A stretch of DNA of 64,000 bases from Antedon mediterranea. Its lineage: Eukaryota > Echinodermata > Crinoidea > Comatulida > Antedonidae. This document shows, piece after piece, positions 1 through 12,300 of this stretch. Within the stretch, counting starts at the first letter, position 1, and the number at the start of each line of letters is the position of its first letter. Under the pieces are notes generated by a model that saw only the letters and a list, made by a program, of their open reading frames with translations, did not search any database and was not told where the DNA came from. The stretch spans positions 5,647,001 through 5,711,000 of the forward strand of contig NC_092677.1 in NCBI RefSeq assembly GCF_964355755.1, given 5' to 3'. A program made the translations under genes and the position numbers.

Positions 1-877
1 AAAAAAATGCAAGCACTACAGCAGTTTTATGACAAAAATTAGGAAAATTATATGTTCTTGGCATTGATAATAAAAACATAGCATTTTTTACTGTCCTAAC
101 GATTATGTAAATGCAGCCTTCATCATACATTGTTACTACCTGTCTTCATCTTGAGCTGGTAAATACAACAGTAATAGCAGAAGTGGAGAAAGGCAGGAAA
201 CGTTCACGATCTATTTGCTCATAAAACACACTCAGCATTTGAATAACCTTTTTTATGTTGCTCTTTCAACAGAATTTATCATAATTTCCCATCACTTGGA
301 ACACTAATAACAGTATAATTAGCTTGATGTGGCAGAATTATATTAAACCAATGACATCCTCTGGTTGGCAGAAACTGTAATATATGTGACAAATTGGTTG
401 ACAATCTTTAGTGAAAAAACGTTTCCTTCCGCAGTTTTTGGGACCTCTTAAATGGGAATTGGTTACTGTCTCCCTTTGGAATTGTTTTCCTACAGTATCT
501 TTATCCGTCTGGCAACTTTGATTGCTAAAACTAATTTTCTTAATCTTCTGGTATTTATTTGTTATTAAGTACTTTGAGGCTTTTAACATTATGCGCTACA
601 TAATCTAGAATTATTATTTTTTTTGTTGGGAACCAATAATTACTACTTTACAATAAACAAAATTACTATCCTTATAAAGAGCAATTGAAAAAAACATATT
701 TTTATTCGAAATTTGAACTTTAATTCATACAATTTACATAACATGCAAAATACAACACTAAATTAAAACAAGACAAATTTATAATCACTCAAATATCTAG
801 TAGGTTAATGAGACGTAATCTCTTAAATACATGATGAGCATCTAATTTATGGATCCACAGTAACAATGAGACTAAAA
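1..877. other. No gene seen at left edge
   Basis: AT-rich sequence downstream of the decayed Ig exon of block A. In block B further Ig exons and a sialidase domain follow at the equivalent place. Nothing comparable is visible here, so any counterpart would lie beyond the window edge or is lost. Confidence 0.4.
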
Positions 878-934
878 TCAAAAAAGACCCTGTGCATACA
901 AACTGTAATGATCATCTGGCATTTGTATATAAAT

Positions 935-1278
935 TTCAACTAATAACATTCCACAACAACTGTATATTTTCTGTCTTCCTTCAACTTCTACTTCACATAT
1001 GTATATTCCTTCATCTTCAGATTTAATGTTTCTGATTTCAAGACACACCTTATTCTTATTAATATATGCACATTGACAGGGTAATCCTAAATTGGTTTTT
1101 AAATTTTCAGGTGAGTTTATTGATGTCAGGAAGGTCTTTGCTTCTCCTCCAGCATGCTTATACCACTTGATATCGGATATTACAGCTGAATCATCAAAGT
1201 ATGTTATATTTAAAAACAATTCAACATATTTTCATCCCTCATTAGTAGTAACATCAGGAATCTCCATTTTGAGAGCAG
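935..1278 (-). pseudogene. Decayed Ig-domain exon (block A)
   Basis: This is the paralogue of the intact Ig exon at 40889-41242. Shared features are WYKH, LTSINS, CAY/CGY, LEIRN and a Y-I-C-E-V G-strand. The acceptor is kept (intron ends ...TTTTTATAG before 1278), but an in-frame TGA lies at 1232-1234, where copy B reads through. The splice donor that follows the final strand in copy B (GTAATA) is also gone here. A nonsense codon plus a lost donor make this a pseudo-exon, although an intact-looking C-terminal half stays open. Confidence 0.7.
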
Positions 1279-2145
1279 CTATAAAAACAAGACCAGGAGA
1301 CAATAATTCTTTAAAACTGAATTTTATTACTGGACTTGATTTGCAGTATTTAGCTTAAAAAATGCTTTACCTACTTTATTTAAGAAATTGCATTTGACTA
1401 TTTTAAAATCATTCATATAATTATTAATTGTATAGCATTTTATTTTATCTTTATCTGTATTCTGTTGAGTTTTATGTTGTCAGATGAATTTGAGATCTAG
1501 AAATTAAATTTCTAATATAGTTGTCAACTCATAATGATTAATGGAAGATACACACTTGGAGAAAAATAAAATGCATTACCTTATACACAGAAAAATAGAA
1601 TAGTAGTACTTTAGGGTTAAGTGTCTTTAGTTTTGGGGTTTTTCAATGCCTTGGGTATTTAATAGAGGTAACTAATACAGTATTCATGAGTGTTTTAAGC
1701 ACTGATTTGCCACCACCACACAATGTGAGAAGAGCTGCTTTAGATCTAGGTGATCAAGATAGTAATAAGTTTTGGATTATTTAAAAAACCTAAAAAAAAA
1801 AGTTTTCCTTGGTATGTACAACCATAATGACTAAATATTTTACTTTAACAATACAAATTTAAGGTCTTACTTTCCTAGATAGAAATTGTACTGATATCCT
1901 AATATTTAGAACTGTCAATTCAATCTTGTCTTTTGTCCGTAACGTACATATTTTCGCAGTTCTATTTTTAGCAACAGGATTCTTTCACATTAACTTTTTT
2001 TTGGAAAGGGGGTATGTGGTATATTTAATATATAGAATTTAAACCAATTACCAGAACATTTTTATCAATTGATTTTCGACTTAGACTCCATGATTTAGAA
2101 AAACCAAAATAATAATAGTAGTAGCTTTTACTTTTGTAAAATATA

Positions 2146-2193
2146 AGGGCCTGAGGCCTATTTCATGTTCGAATAAAATCTTGAATTGAATTG
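2146..2193 (+). repeat. Retroposon 3' tail (GGGCC-GAGGCCT family)
   Basis: A short segment with GGGCCTGAGGCCTA followed by GAATAAA and TTGAATTGA repeats. A second copy of the same motif order is at 54386-54420. This looks like the 3' end of a LINE- or SINE-type retroposon; the rest of the element is not recognisable. Confidence 0.4.
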
Positions 2194-2334
2194 ATAATAT
2201 TTTGTTTGTCCGTCCTTTTCGTTGAATAACACTCTTTTACATCAAGCACAATACAATTTTCATCTTTGATAATTATTATGATGATTTCTGAAGTCACATT
2301 TTGCAGAGGAACTGTAAATAAAGTAACACATTAC

Positions 2335-2646
2335 CTTCCTTAACTGTCAGCTGTGTAGAATCTTCCAGCTTCTTTTCTCCATCAACTGGCTTCACTTCAC
2401 ATTGATACTTCCCAGCATTACCAAGTATAAAATTCTTTATCTTCAAAGACAGAATGCTATTTTGGTAACTTGTTACTTCAAATCTGCCATCTTTAGAACC
2501 ATCCTTAATCTCTGTTGTGCCATCTTCCTTAATCTTCTTCCACTTGTAACCTGTTAATGGCATATCTGCTGGTCCATATCTGCACTTCATTTCAAAATTA
2601 CTGACACCACGTTCTGTTGAGTAGTTTGGATTTACCATTTCAATCC
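2335..2646 (-). CDS. Ig-domain exon (block A)
   Basis: A single Ig domain on one phase 1-1 exon (312 nt), with the B-strand Cys in FEMKCRY, the core Trp in YKWKK and the F-strand Cys in GKYQCEV. It is closely paralogous to 41813-42127. Acceptor ...TTTTGAAG at 2647 and donor GTAATG at 2334. The junction codon with the preceding half-Ig exon would be TGG rather than the TGC of copy B. Its neighbour downstream is a pseudo-exon, so this copy may be a relic. Confidence 0.65.
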
Positions 2647-2938
2647 CTTCAAAAAATGTGAACATTTTAGATAACAATTTTGTGCAGTTTGATTTCCATT
2701 TTCAAATAGATTAAGAACATACACATAGTAGTATTTTGTCAAAAAAGAATGAAGCTGACTTCATTTTAATAACCTTTTATAGGATATTTTAAATATTCTT
2801 TTCTGTATTCCAATAAAAATAAATGATACTGTTTTTTTCAAATATTATGTGCATATATTGTATATTTAACTTATGTCATCAACACTTTCTATAGAGTATC
2901 TTATAGGGATATTAAAGAAACAAATTATAAAAACTCAC

Positions 2939-3070
2939 AATAAACAGATAAATTGTTGACACCTCGATACTGCTGTCTACTGCCATCTATGCTGCAGTGG
3001 TACTCTCCTGAATGAGATCTCACAGGATTTGGAATTGTTAGGTTGATGCCTCCTCTACCATTTGTAGACA
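2939..3070 (-). CDS. Half-Ig exon (C-terminal half, block A)
   Basis: A 132-nt phase 1-1 exon that encodes only strands D-G of an Ig domain: ...LTIPN, then SGEYHCSI with the F-strand Cys, then NNLSVY. The N-terminal half with the first Cys and the Trp is not in this exon or the one before it. The paralogue is 42391-42522, of identical length. The acceptor is ...TTTTTTCAG and the donor GTGAGT. Confidence 0.65.
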
Positions 3071-3328
3071 CTGAAAAAACATAAATTAAATACACAATTG
3101 TTTTCCCATAAATTGAGCTTTCAGTTTGAAATAAAATATTTTCTTTTTTTTGTTATTCATCTAAACTGAGACATTTGAATTATATTCTGAACTATGTTAT
3201 GTTTTACAAGGGAAGAGTGAAATTAAGTTTCACCAATCCACTATAAAATAAATGCAACCTTTTTAAACTAGCTTATAGGAATATGCAGTCGTTCCTGTAG
3301 TATAAATTAAAAGAAAATAGATGTGTTG

Positions 3329-3353
3329 TTACTTACTTGTATATGAACTTGAT
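3329..3353 (-). CDS. Terminal coding exon, copy A
   Basis: Phase-2 entry after a T-rich intron end (TTTTTTTTTTAG). It encodes RSSSYTSK and then TAA. The stop lies inside AAGTAAGTAA, which is itself a good 5' splice site (A|GTAAGT). If used as a donor, the frame would run on into the half-Ig exon at 3070. Copy B (42839-42866) has the same arrangement. Confidence 0.55.
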
Positions 3354-6300
3354 CTAAAAAAAAGAAGCAATATGAAAATAAATAAAATCAAGTAATTGCT
3401 TAACCAGAGTTGAAAGATAATCTATATTAGGCATAATAATTGAGTATTCATTAATTTCTGTTCCATTAAAATAGCGGTCATAAAATAAATAATTTTTATT
3501 CTGTTCACTATTATATACTAGAAAAAGATCTTTAAATATCAAATAAAATCAACTTATTCTTTCAAATCAAAATAAGGTAAACACATAACTTCTTAATTCC
3601 TTTTTTTTTGTAAAATGAAAACAGAATAAAAATAATAAAGCTCATTAAAAGGCTTTTTTTTTTTTTTTTGAAATATATATTTAAAAATAATTTGTTGTTG
3701 AAAAAGCCATGTTAAGGTCACATACAGGTTATTTATATTTATATTTCCTTGATAAACCGTAATTTAAAGAAAAGCAAATAGGCAACCAGAAGCCCATTTA
3801 TTTTAAATAAGCAAATTAATTTGACTTTTTTAAAATCAGCAAATTAATTTAAAAAAATTAAAACTGGAATATCTAAATTGGTGTGATTTAATTCATCGTT
3901 ATTGGTTATATTTTGTGGGACAATACATTTTTAAATATAAATAGTAGAGATTATGAATACAATACCAACAAATTGACACAGAAATATTATATCAATTTAT
4001 TATATTATATAAACATTGCAGCAAGCATCAATATTGATGCATGTTGCTCTAACCATTATTTGTGTAATTTGTTTGTAGACAGAACTAAATGTAAGCAAGC
4101 AATGAATGAAGGAAAACATTACAGTAGTACATGATGATATAAACAGCAACAAGAGTAAGCAGGAGAATATCTTAGAATCCAATGGTACATGATAAAAATA
4201 AATGCTAATAATAATATATGTATATAACAATAAATGCTAATGTAAATGCTATTTTACAAGCAACAGTAGATGATGAAAAGAAAAAAGGTATTGTAGGAGG
4301 CACAGTAGCAAGCAAATTAAACAGGCAACCCATAAGCCAAAGTTAAAGATAAATTATTCAAAATATGTTTTAGATTTAAAGTGCATCAAACCTGTGAATT
4401 AAAATACAATTGTAGCTTAATTCCGATTTGAATAATTTGTTTGTAAGAAGATATTGAACACTGATAAAAATTGGAAATCATTATTTATCTCCATTTTATG
4501 TTTTCGCACCAATTAATAATTGATTAATAGGCACACTTTTTAAAATCACATTCATTTTCATGCCGTGATTGAGAATTACACTATGCCATACAGTGCTCAC
4601 AGAATTTGAAGAAGGTTGCCTTCCAAATTCTTTGATGTCCTTTAGCGATAGCCAAATGAAAAAGAAATAACAAACTTGTAGACGAATATAATTTTGCAAT
4701 AAAATATATTACCACACATTCCACAAACCATTACCTTTTAGGTGAGTCATTTGCTAGGACAATAAAAAAATAAACAAAGAATACATTCAGTAAAGTTTTA
4801 AAAGTGACCAAGGTGTTTTGCAAAAGGTAATGACAAACTTATTTATTTCAGTTTCATCTTTTTTGCCTTAACACCAAAGCTACAGTATAATATAGAGTAA
4901 AGAAACGGTCTGCTTTAAGAAATAGAAATTCACAATTATTAATTAATATTAATTAAAACAATAAAAATACAATGAAAGATATGCAACAATATAATTATGA
5001 TTATTATGTATAAATATGCTTTACTCTGTAATAAGGACAAATACTTTCCTCAATTTGTAATTTGTTTTGTTGTATAATAAATTAGATTGTATTGTATCTT
5101 TAAAATGCATGTTTTTACTTCTTTCTTTTACTTTTTTACTATGTCAACATCATTATAGTTTACATAATGCAATGTAAAGCAATACAAAGAGTTAGACCTT
5201 TATTTTGTTTAAATTGTCACATTCTTTGAAATACCAAGTATCTGACAACATTTAGACTGGAACTCAAGTTCAAGTCTTTTAGCAAAAATGGCAACTGTAA
5301 CCTTTAACATTCAAAAGTCTACAAATAAATGGTTTTTAACAAAAAAATATGCAAAGAACAGAATATTTTTTCTTTTTATCTAGCTTTTAGTGTATAAGTT
5401 TTGCTTGAAGTTCCATGAACATACAAATCCAAGCTAAATACAGATACCACAACTGACCTAGTCATACCTACTGTACTTACGAATCTCAGCTCACAAGTCA
5501 CATATGTCTTAATGATTCAAATAAGACTGAAGATTTTAATATTTTTAATATTTTTATTTTTTTGGTTTAAAAAGATATATTGCCCACCTAAACAATTTTT
5601 ATTTTTTTATATTTTGTTGTTGAATGTATGCCATTTTAATTTCACATAGTTATTCACTTTGACTAAAAATTGGATCACCAAAAAATGATTTACCTTTAAA
5701 AAACTGTAATTTAAATTTAATTGTTTATTTATTTTTTTTTTTACAAGTGAAATCAGTATGTTTGTTGTTTTTTTTCCTATGGAAGTGAACAACATTAAAA
5801 CTGCAAAATCTGGTTTATTAATCTTTATTTTTCATTATTTGGGTGACAATACATCTTTAAAAAAAAGCAGAAAAAAGATGCTGAAAAAAATGTCTAAAAC
5901 CCATGTGTGTAGATGTAAGACTAGATCAAGAATAACGACTTTACTGTCATACGTGCCCATGCATTTTTTCAAAATTATACTTATATTTAGAATTTATTAT
6001 CAACAAACATTATGCTTGACCAATTTTTAAGAGCTGAAGAATGGGTTAGCTTGAACTAATAACTACTGAAGGTACAATTATGATGACTTCATTTGCAATA
6101 CCTAGGTTTGTCATATACTGCACAGCAAACTTCCTATGTACACAAACCCAGCACAAGTGCTTACAAGAATATTTCCAAACTCAACAACCAGTTATTGGTA
6201 GTTCAACGAGATCAACCAAGATATTTTCAGTCTGCTTAATATTTTATTTACATCACATGGTGAGAATCTTGTTGAATGTTATTAATGTATCATATCTTCT

Positions 6301-9300
6301 GCATGTGGTCTTGGACAGCATGTGATTAATAAAATGGCCATTTGTTTTTTTTATAGTAAAATTAAATGCATTTTTGCTTTTTTTAAAGTATTTTGTTTTA
6401 CCTTTAGGATGTAGCACTCCTTCTGATAATTCAAAATAAGAAGTTTGTGCTTCGGTTCTTTTTATTTTCTTAGATGTACTGGGACGTAAATCGAGATCAA
6501 CATATTTTATCTCTTTCTATAAATAATTAAAATAGATAACTACATAAACATAACAAATGACACCTGTTAAATACATTCATTGTTCAACAAGGTACTTTCT
6601 TCAATTGGTCGGATTGAAAATATTGTTATTTTTGCAACAATTGGTTTTGTTAGATTATCAGCAATCAAATGTTTCTACATCTAAGTGTACTGTATAAACT
6701 TACAGGTTTCACAGATTCAGGTAGTATTTTTTTATCTTTTCCAGATATTCCTATGATGACAAAATATCAACTTTACATAAAATTGAAAACACTATATTTG
6801 GTTTTTTTAAAAAGATCAATAATGCTAGATCTCAAATTGAACCAAATCTAAGAGCAGTGATTATTATTAAGTTTTACTTGTTCTATTTCAAAACAAAAAA
6901 AATGGTTTAAAAGTTATGATCTTAAAATTTAAGTAACCACAAGTAAAAGGTGTGACATTATAGTACCATAATAGTGTTGTGGTTAATTGCAAAAATCCAA
7001 AAATTGCACAATATTGTAATAGAAAGGTTAACATTATTTTAAAAAAATCATCCGCAACTACTGTACTAACAATTTTAATTATAGCAAAAAACAAAGCAAA
7101 AACTTTAAAAAAAATTGTTTTAAATGATATCACCAGTAGGGTTTCTGCCATGTCCTAAATCCGCATAAGTGACGGGTTTATCTTTCTTCTGTGAAAATAT
7201 TTAAATTACATAAATTTGGAATCGGAAATCATTTTGGAAATAAATCATAAATTTCAAAGGTTTCATTTGTTTCTATTTATGGTTTAGAGACTATCACAAA
7301 TTGTAAACAAAAGTGATTTAATAAATAATATTGATTTCTTTACATTTTTCAAATTTAACTACATAAAACTGATTTCTTTTATAAAGCTTTTAAAGTAAAA
7401 CAATTTCTTACTGTAATACTTCTGCCAATGCGTCTTCCTTAATAATTAAATAAAGAAGATAGTATAATTTAATAAGAACAAAGTATTTTAATCTTAGTAT
7501 AAAATAATACTGTTTAACATTTTCAGTGAACAATTCACATAAAAAGTCCCCAGCATTTCAATAGTGCTGCAGTACTTTATTCACGGGAGGTACCAACCAA
7601 GAAAGAAATTGCTTGGCCTTTCTCTTTTTCATTTCATTTCATTTATTTATTTGACCAACAAAACATAATATACAATGTACAAAGATGAATTGGTCAGGGA
7701 CTGCTAAAGTAATACGATTACTGTAACTACAAGAGTCAGCAGTCCAATGATCTTAACTAAAATATATAATTTTATGAACAAATAAAGTAAAAAGCTGTGA
7801 GTATACAACAAAAAAAAGAACAAAAATGATATACAAAAAAGTTGAATAAAATAGTATTAGTATTTTAGTTACATTTTTAATTAAGTTCAGAAGAAAACAC
7901 TGTATTCTGGTAGATCTTGTGTAATGTAGCATCTACTGTAAATAGTAACAAAATATAATATGTACATCTTGAAGTTGTTGCCACTTTGATTTTCCTTAGT
8001 GAGCAAGACACAACACACTAGAGCCTAACACTTTAGTAGAATAATACAGTAGATATGAAAACCATTGTTCTATATGAGCATAGGTGTAGATGTTTCTTAT
8101 CTAGTTTTAAATAATACACTGTTCTTCTGTTTTATTGCTGTACAGTAGGTAACTATGAGTTTTACAACATGACTGCTAAGCAGTAATCAAGCACTTACTG
8201 AATATTGTTTTTATTATTTACTGTGGAAGGGTAGATATTTTCGGGATGGTAATGTACACTATAAAACATCACACTACATACTACATTCACAAAATTAAAT
8301 GGTCAATAAATGCAAGATCTAAGAATTAAGATTCAATTAAAAATTCCTATTTGGACTGTTTATCTTTCTTATACCAGCAGCTTAAAGCTGAACAGAGATT
8401 AATGGTTAGGTTTACAGTACCTTCATATTCAGCATTTCCACCAGATGTTCCTTGATGTTCTGCTAAATGTTCTTCATCTTCATCATCAGGATTTATCTTT
8501 GAAATAAAACATTTTTAATGCAGTTCAGGCTGATGCTAGCAAGAAATTTTCTTTGCCAAAATATCAAAAAGTTAGAAAATTGTTTATCCTGACAATAGAA
8601 ATAATAATAAACATGACCAACCTCAAACCTTTGTCCGGATATAGCAGAGATTGTTATTGGCTGTTGTTGGCTATGTGAACTTGATGTGATGAAAACTTCT
8701 GTTTCATTGTCCATCATCTGATACTCTTCACCACTTCTAATACCACAGTACATATGACAAATACAAATTAAAATTAAACTACAGCATGGACCTTTGGAGC
8801 GTCTTTCATGAAAGTTCATATTTAAACAAATCTGTGTTGCATTTAAAAAATTGGTTATTGATCTCTAAAGATTTCAAATTATTTCTATTTAATGTATAAA
8901 CGTTACTAAACTCACCTGTTTCCATGTCTCTTATCTTTATTTTTGTATCTAACTATTAAATAAACATAACAGATATTTGACCAGAAACAAACAAAACAAT
9001 TATCTCTTATGAAGTGAATTAATGTATAGTATTAATATTGTACATATGAATGTTATTATTAGTAAACATACCCTAGTAAAGTACAATAATGAACATTTTT
9101 ACTTTGAGCAATTGTATGTCACATGAATTTCCGTATGGACAAATAAAATGAACTATGAACTATGAACTATAATTGCAACAATTCACTCAACATTTTAAAC
9201 TATTTTTTAGCCCATCAGCAACCAATCAGATATAGAGGGCAGTGTTACTGAAATTGGCTGATAAAATACAAAAAATAACACACATACAGTGCAATACATT

Positions 9301-12300
9301 TTAAATAGTCATTCCATTTACAACCCTGAATGTTCAACATATGATTCATCTATTGAATTAAAGATGTATTGTTCCTTGAAACACAAAAAATGAAGGTCAA
9401 AATATTCTAAATTTAAATTGGGTATATCAAAGTAATATTAAAGTTAGTAAAAAATTCGAGCCAAAAACAACAAGTTTACGTAATTAACAGGTAAAATTTG
9501 ATTACATTTCGTCTGGAAAATCGTTGCTAGCGAAAGTAAACTAAGATTTCAAACCACAAGTATGCATTATGCATTGCTAATTTGTTTTCAACTCGTCACG
9601 GTTGAGAAGGTGTTTTCACACAGATCGGGAGGAAGTTTATGATTATGCATACAGAGTAGCCAAACAAATCGTGTTGCATTATGGGATATATTTTGATCGA
9701 AAACTTTGACTGGAAGTAAAAAAAACGTCTGTATTTCAGATAAATGATTTTTTGGTGAACGTTAATAACTATTATGATACTTCAAAATGACCCACCTTTT
9801 TTCGAAATCTTTTTTTTTTTTTTTTTTTTAAATTAGTCAAAGGGACAATACATCTAAAGGGACAATACATAAAAAGAAAGTAATTAACTAATTATCATAT
9901 GAAACTATCATAAAAACTCACAGGGAATGTCCCATTTTCTGCCTAGTCTATTAACAAAAAATGTAGTGTTTTCCCACCGACACTACAGTGAAATACAAAT
10001 TTGTTTTGCAATGAGAATATTCATATCCGCAATGAGGAAAACTTCATATTAGACAGACTGGTAATCATTAATAAAGTTATCTAATGTACTATATATAAAT
10101 GATATCATTAATAGTAGTAGATAACTATATTTATGATTATCATAGATATTTTAAAAATAATAAAAAGATATTACTTACATGATTTGATGCAGTATTCAAC
10201 ACAAAAAAATCCACAAAAGTAAAGGCAGCAATAACAGACAAACTGACAGACTGTTTTCCAACTACTGAATTGCTGTTGATTTGAACCAATCACCTTGTCT
10301 TCTTTTTTTATTTCAACCGTCTTGAACCTTGCAATACTTGGACGGTATTTAAAACTCATCTCAACTGGTTTACCACCTTCAACTGTCACTGTATTAATAT
10401 CTGTATTGCTCCACTCAATATTCTTGTAATACATAAAATCTAAAAATAAAAATTTAAACAATCTTACCCATAAAAAAAAAATTAATACAATCATATAAAT
10501 AAATTATTTGCTGAACAGAATACTATATTAAATACAATACCGTATTTATTCATAAAATTAATAAATTTAACAATCTCATTTGTCGCTAAGGGCCTGTTTG
10601 GACAAACAGTAATTGAATATGTAAGATTGACGCATGCGGCGAATACATCTTGGCCAAGGGAATAAAAAGTGCAAACAATTAACTACTAACTTTACCGTGT
10701 ATTTCAAAAACTAGCGAACAAGATTTGTTTTGATAGTCTTCACCTCTACACCATACATTATTGTACATTCCTATCCTGACAAACTATTCAAAACTTTCTA
10801 TATAAAAGTCAAAGATAGTAAGGTCTCGGGTCCATTCTGCAGTTGCCACAGATTGACTTCTTCATCAGTACTTCTATGAATGGATGATTAGTTGGGAACA
10901 TGAACGCTAGTTAATCATACCCAGTACCGTTTTGATCGTATGATCATTCGGGAAAACACCTCACAATGCTGCGAAGGTACATCATCATTAAAGCAAATTA
11001 AACTCATATTGTCAAGTTAGGCAATGGCAGCTACAGTATATCGGCTGAATTATCGTTATACATAATTCGGTCTCAATTTGTAAGGTTGATCACAAAAAAA
11101 CGACAGAAAATAGTAGTAGTTTATGGAAGATCATGACGGCAGTGGTACCGTCGCATGTGGGATAAAACTGGAATTATAACACAGTACAATTTTGACTGGT
11201 GGTCATATGAAATATGACTTTGACAACGTAAAATTTTTAACGTTTAATGTGTAAACTTGTCTAGCACATATAAAAGCCAAAGGTTGAGAACACTTGATTT
11301 GATCCAATTAAAAATAACCAATAAAGGAACTGAAAGTGAAATAGTTTCAAAGATAATCTCAATGTGCATGCTATTCAATTGATAATAATATTAAATAAAT
11401 TAATAATTCAGGGAAAAGATGCTTTACTTACAAACAAGGAGCAGTAACCATAGGAACAGACAAACAACAATCAAAGCAATCAGGATGATATAGAATGATC
11501 CTGGACCTGCTGGAATAATAATTCAGTATTTTCCAATTATTATTATTATTATATTTATATATGTATCATTTTTTTGTAGAATCAGTTACAAATAATTTAA
11601 AAACCTGTATTTATCAATTTTTAAAATTCAGATGAAATACTGTGACTGTCACTGTCAAGTAAACGTTGTGGCTGTACCAATATACAGTTTGCTGATTTTA
11701 TTAGATCATGCTGATATGCCGCAATGATTATAATAATGTGGCCATGGCAACAGACAAAATAAACATTTTACTATAGCCTGCAATTCTATTTGTTTTGAGA
11801 TTGCCATATACAAAATTTCTATATCAGTTCCTTGTTTTTAGGACCCAAGTGGAAATAAGTTTTTAACTTTTCTTGGCATTCCTTGTAATCAAGGCCTGTG
11901 TTTCTGTGCAATTGTTTTTTCTACTTTTTTTTTTGCATTGTTTTTATTGTTTTTTAACCTTGATTACTAAATAAAGAAATTCAAATTCAAATTAAAAAAA
12001 CTTACTCAATTTTAGTATGGTAAATAAGTACATAAGTGGGTTTGAGTCCCACACAGAAATTACTGCACTTGCATATATTTCCGCAAGTATTCTCAATGTA
12101 CTTAGTATAAAGTACAAATTACGTCAGAGTAGGGCAAAACATTATTTATTATTTGTTTGTTGTTATTTAAAAAATACACAATCAACACTTGTTTTGCACT
12201 GTTAGTGAAACATCTATAAAGCTAACAAAAACATGAATTGAAACAAAGTATAAATTAAAACAAAAGCATAATTTTAAAAATAAAATAAAAATGTATAAAG

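Noticed and set aside
338-589. 83-codon minus-strand open frame
   Set aside because: No domain, no paralogue in block B, and biased low-complexity composition.
1092-1358. 88-codon plus-strand frame
   Set aside because: It is the antisense shadow of the decayed Ig exon.
4496-4699. Minus-strand frame with VSTVWH, considered as the missing N-terminal half of the half-Ig domain
   Set aside because: No Cys/Trp spacing of an Ig, no convincing splice sites, no counterpart in block B.
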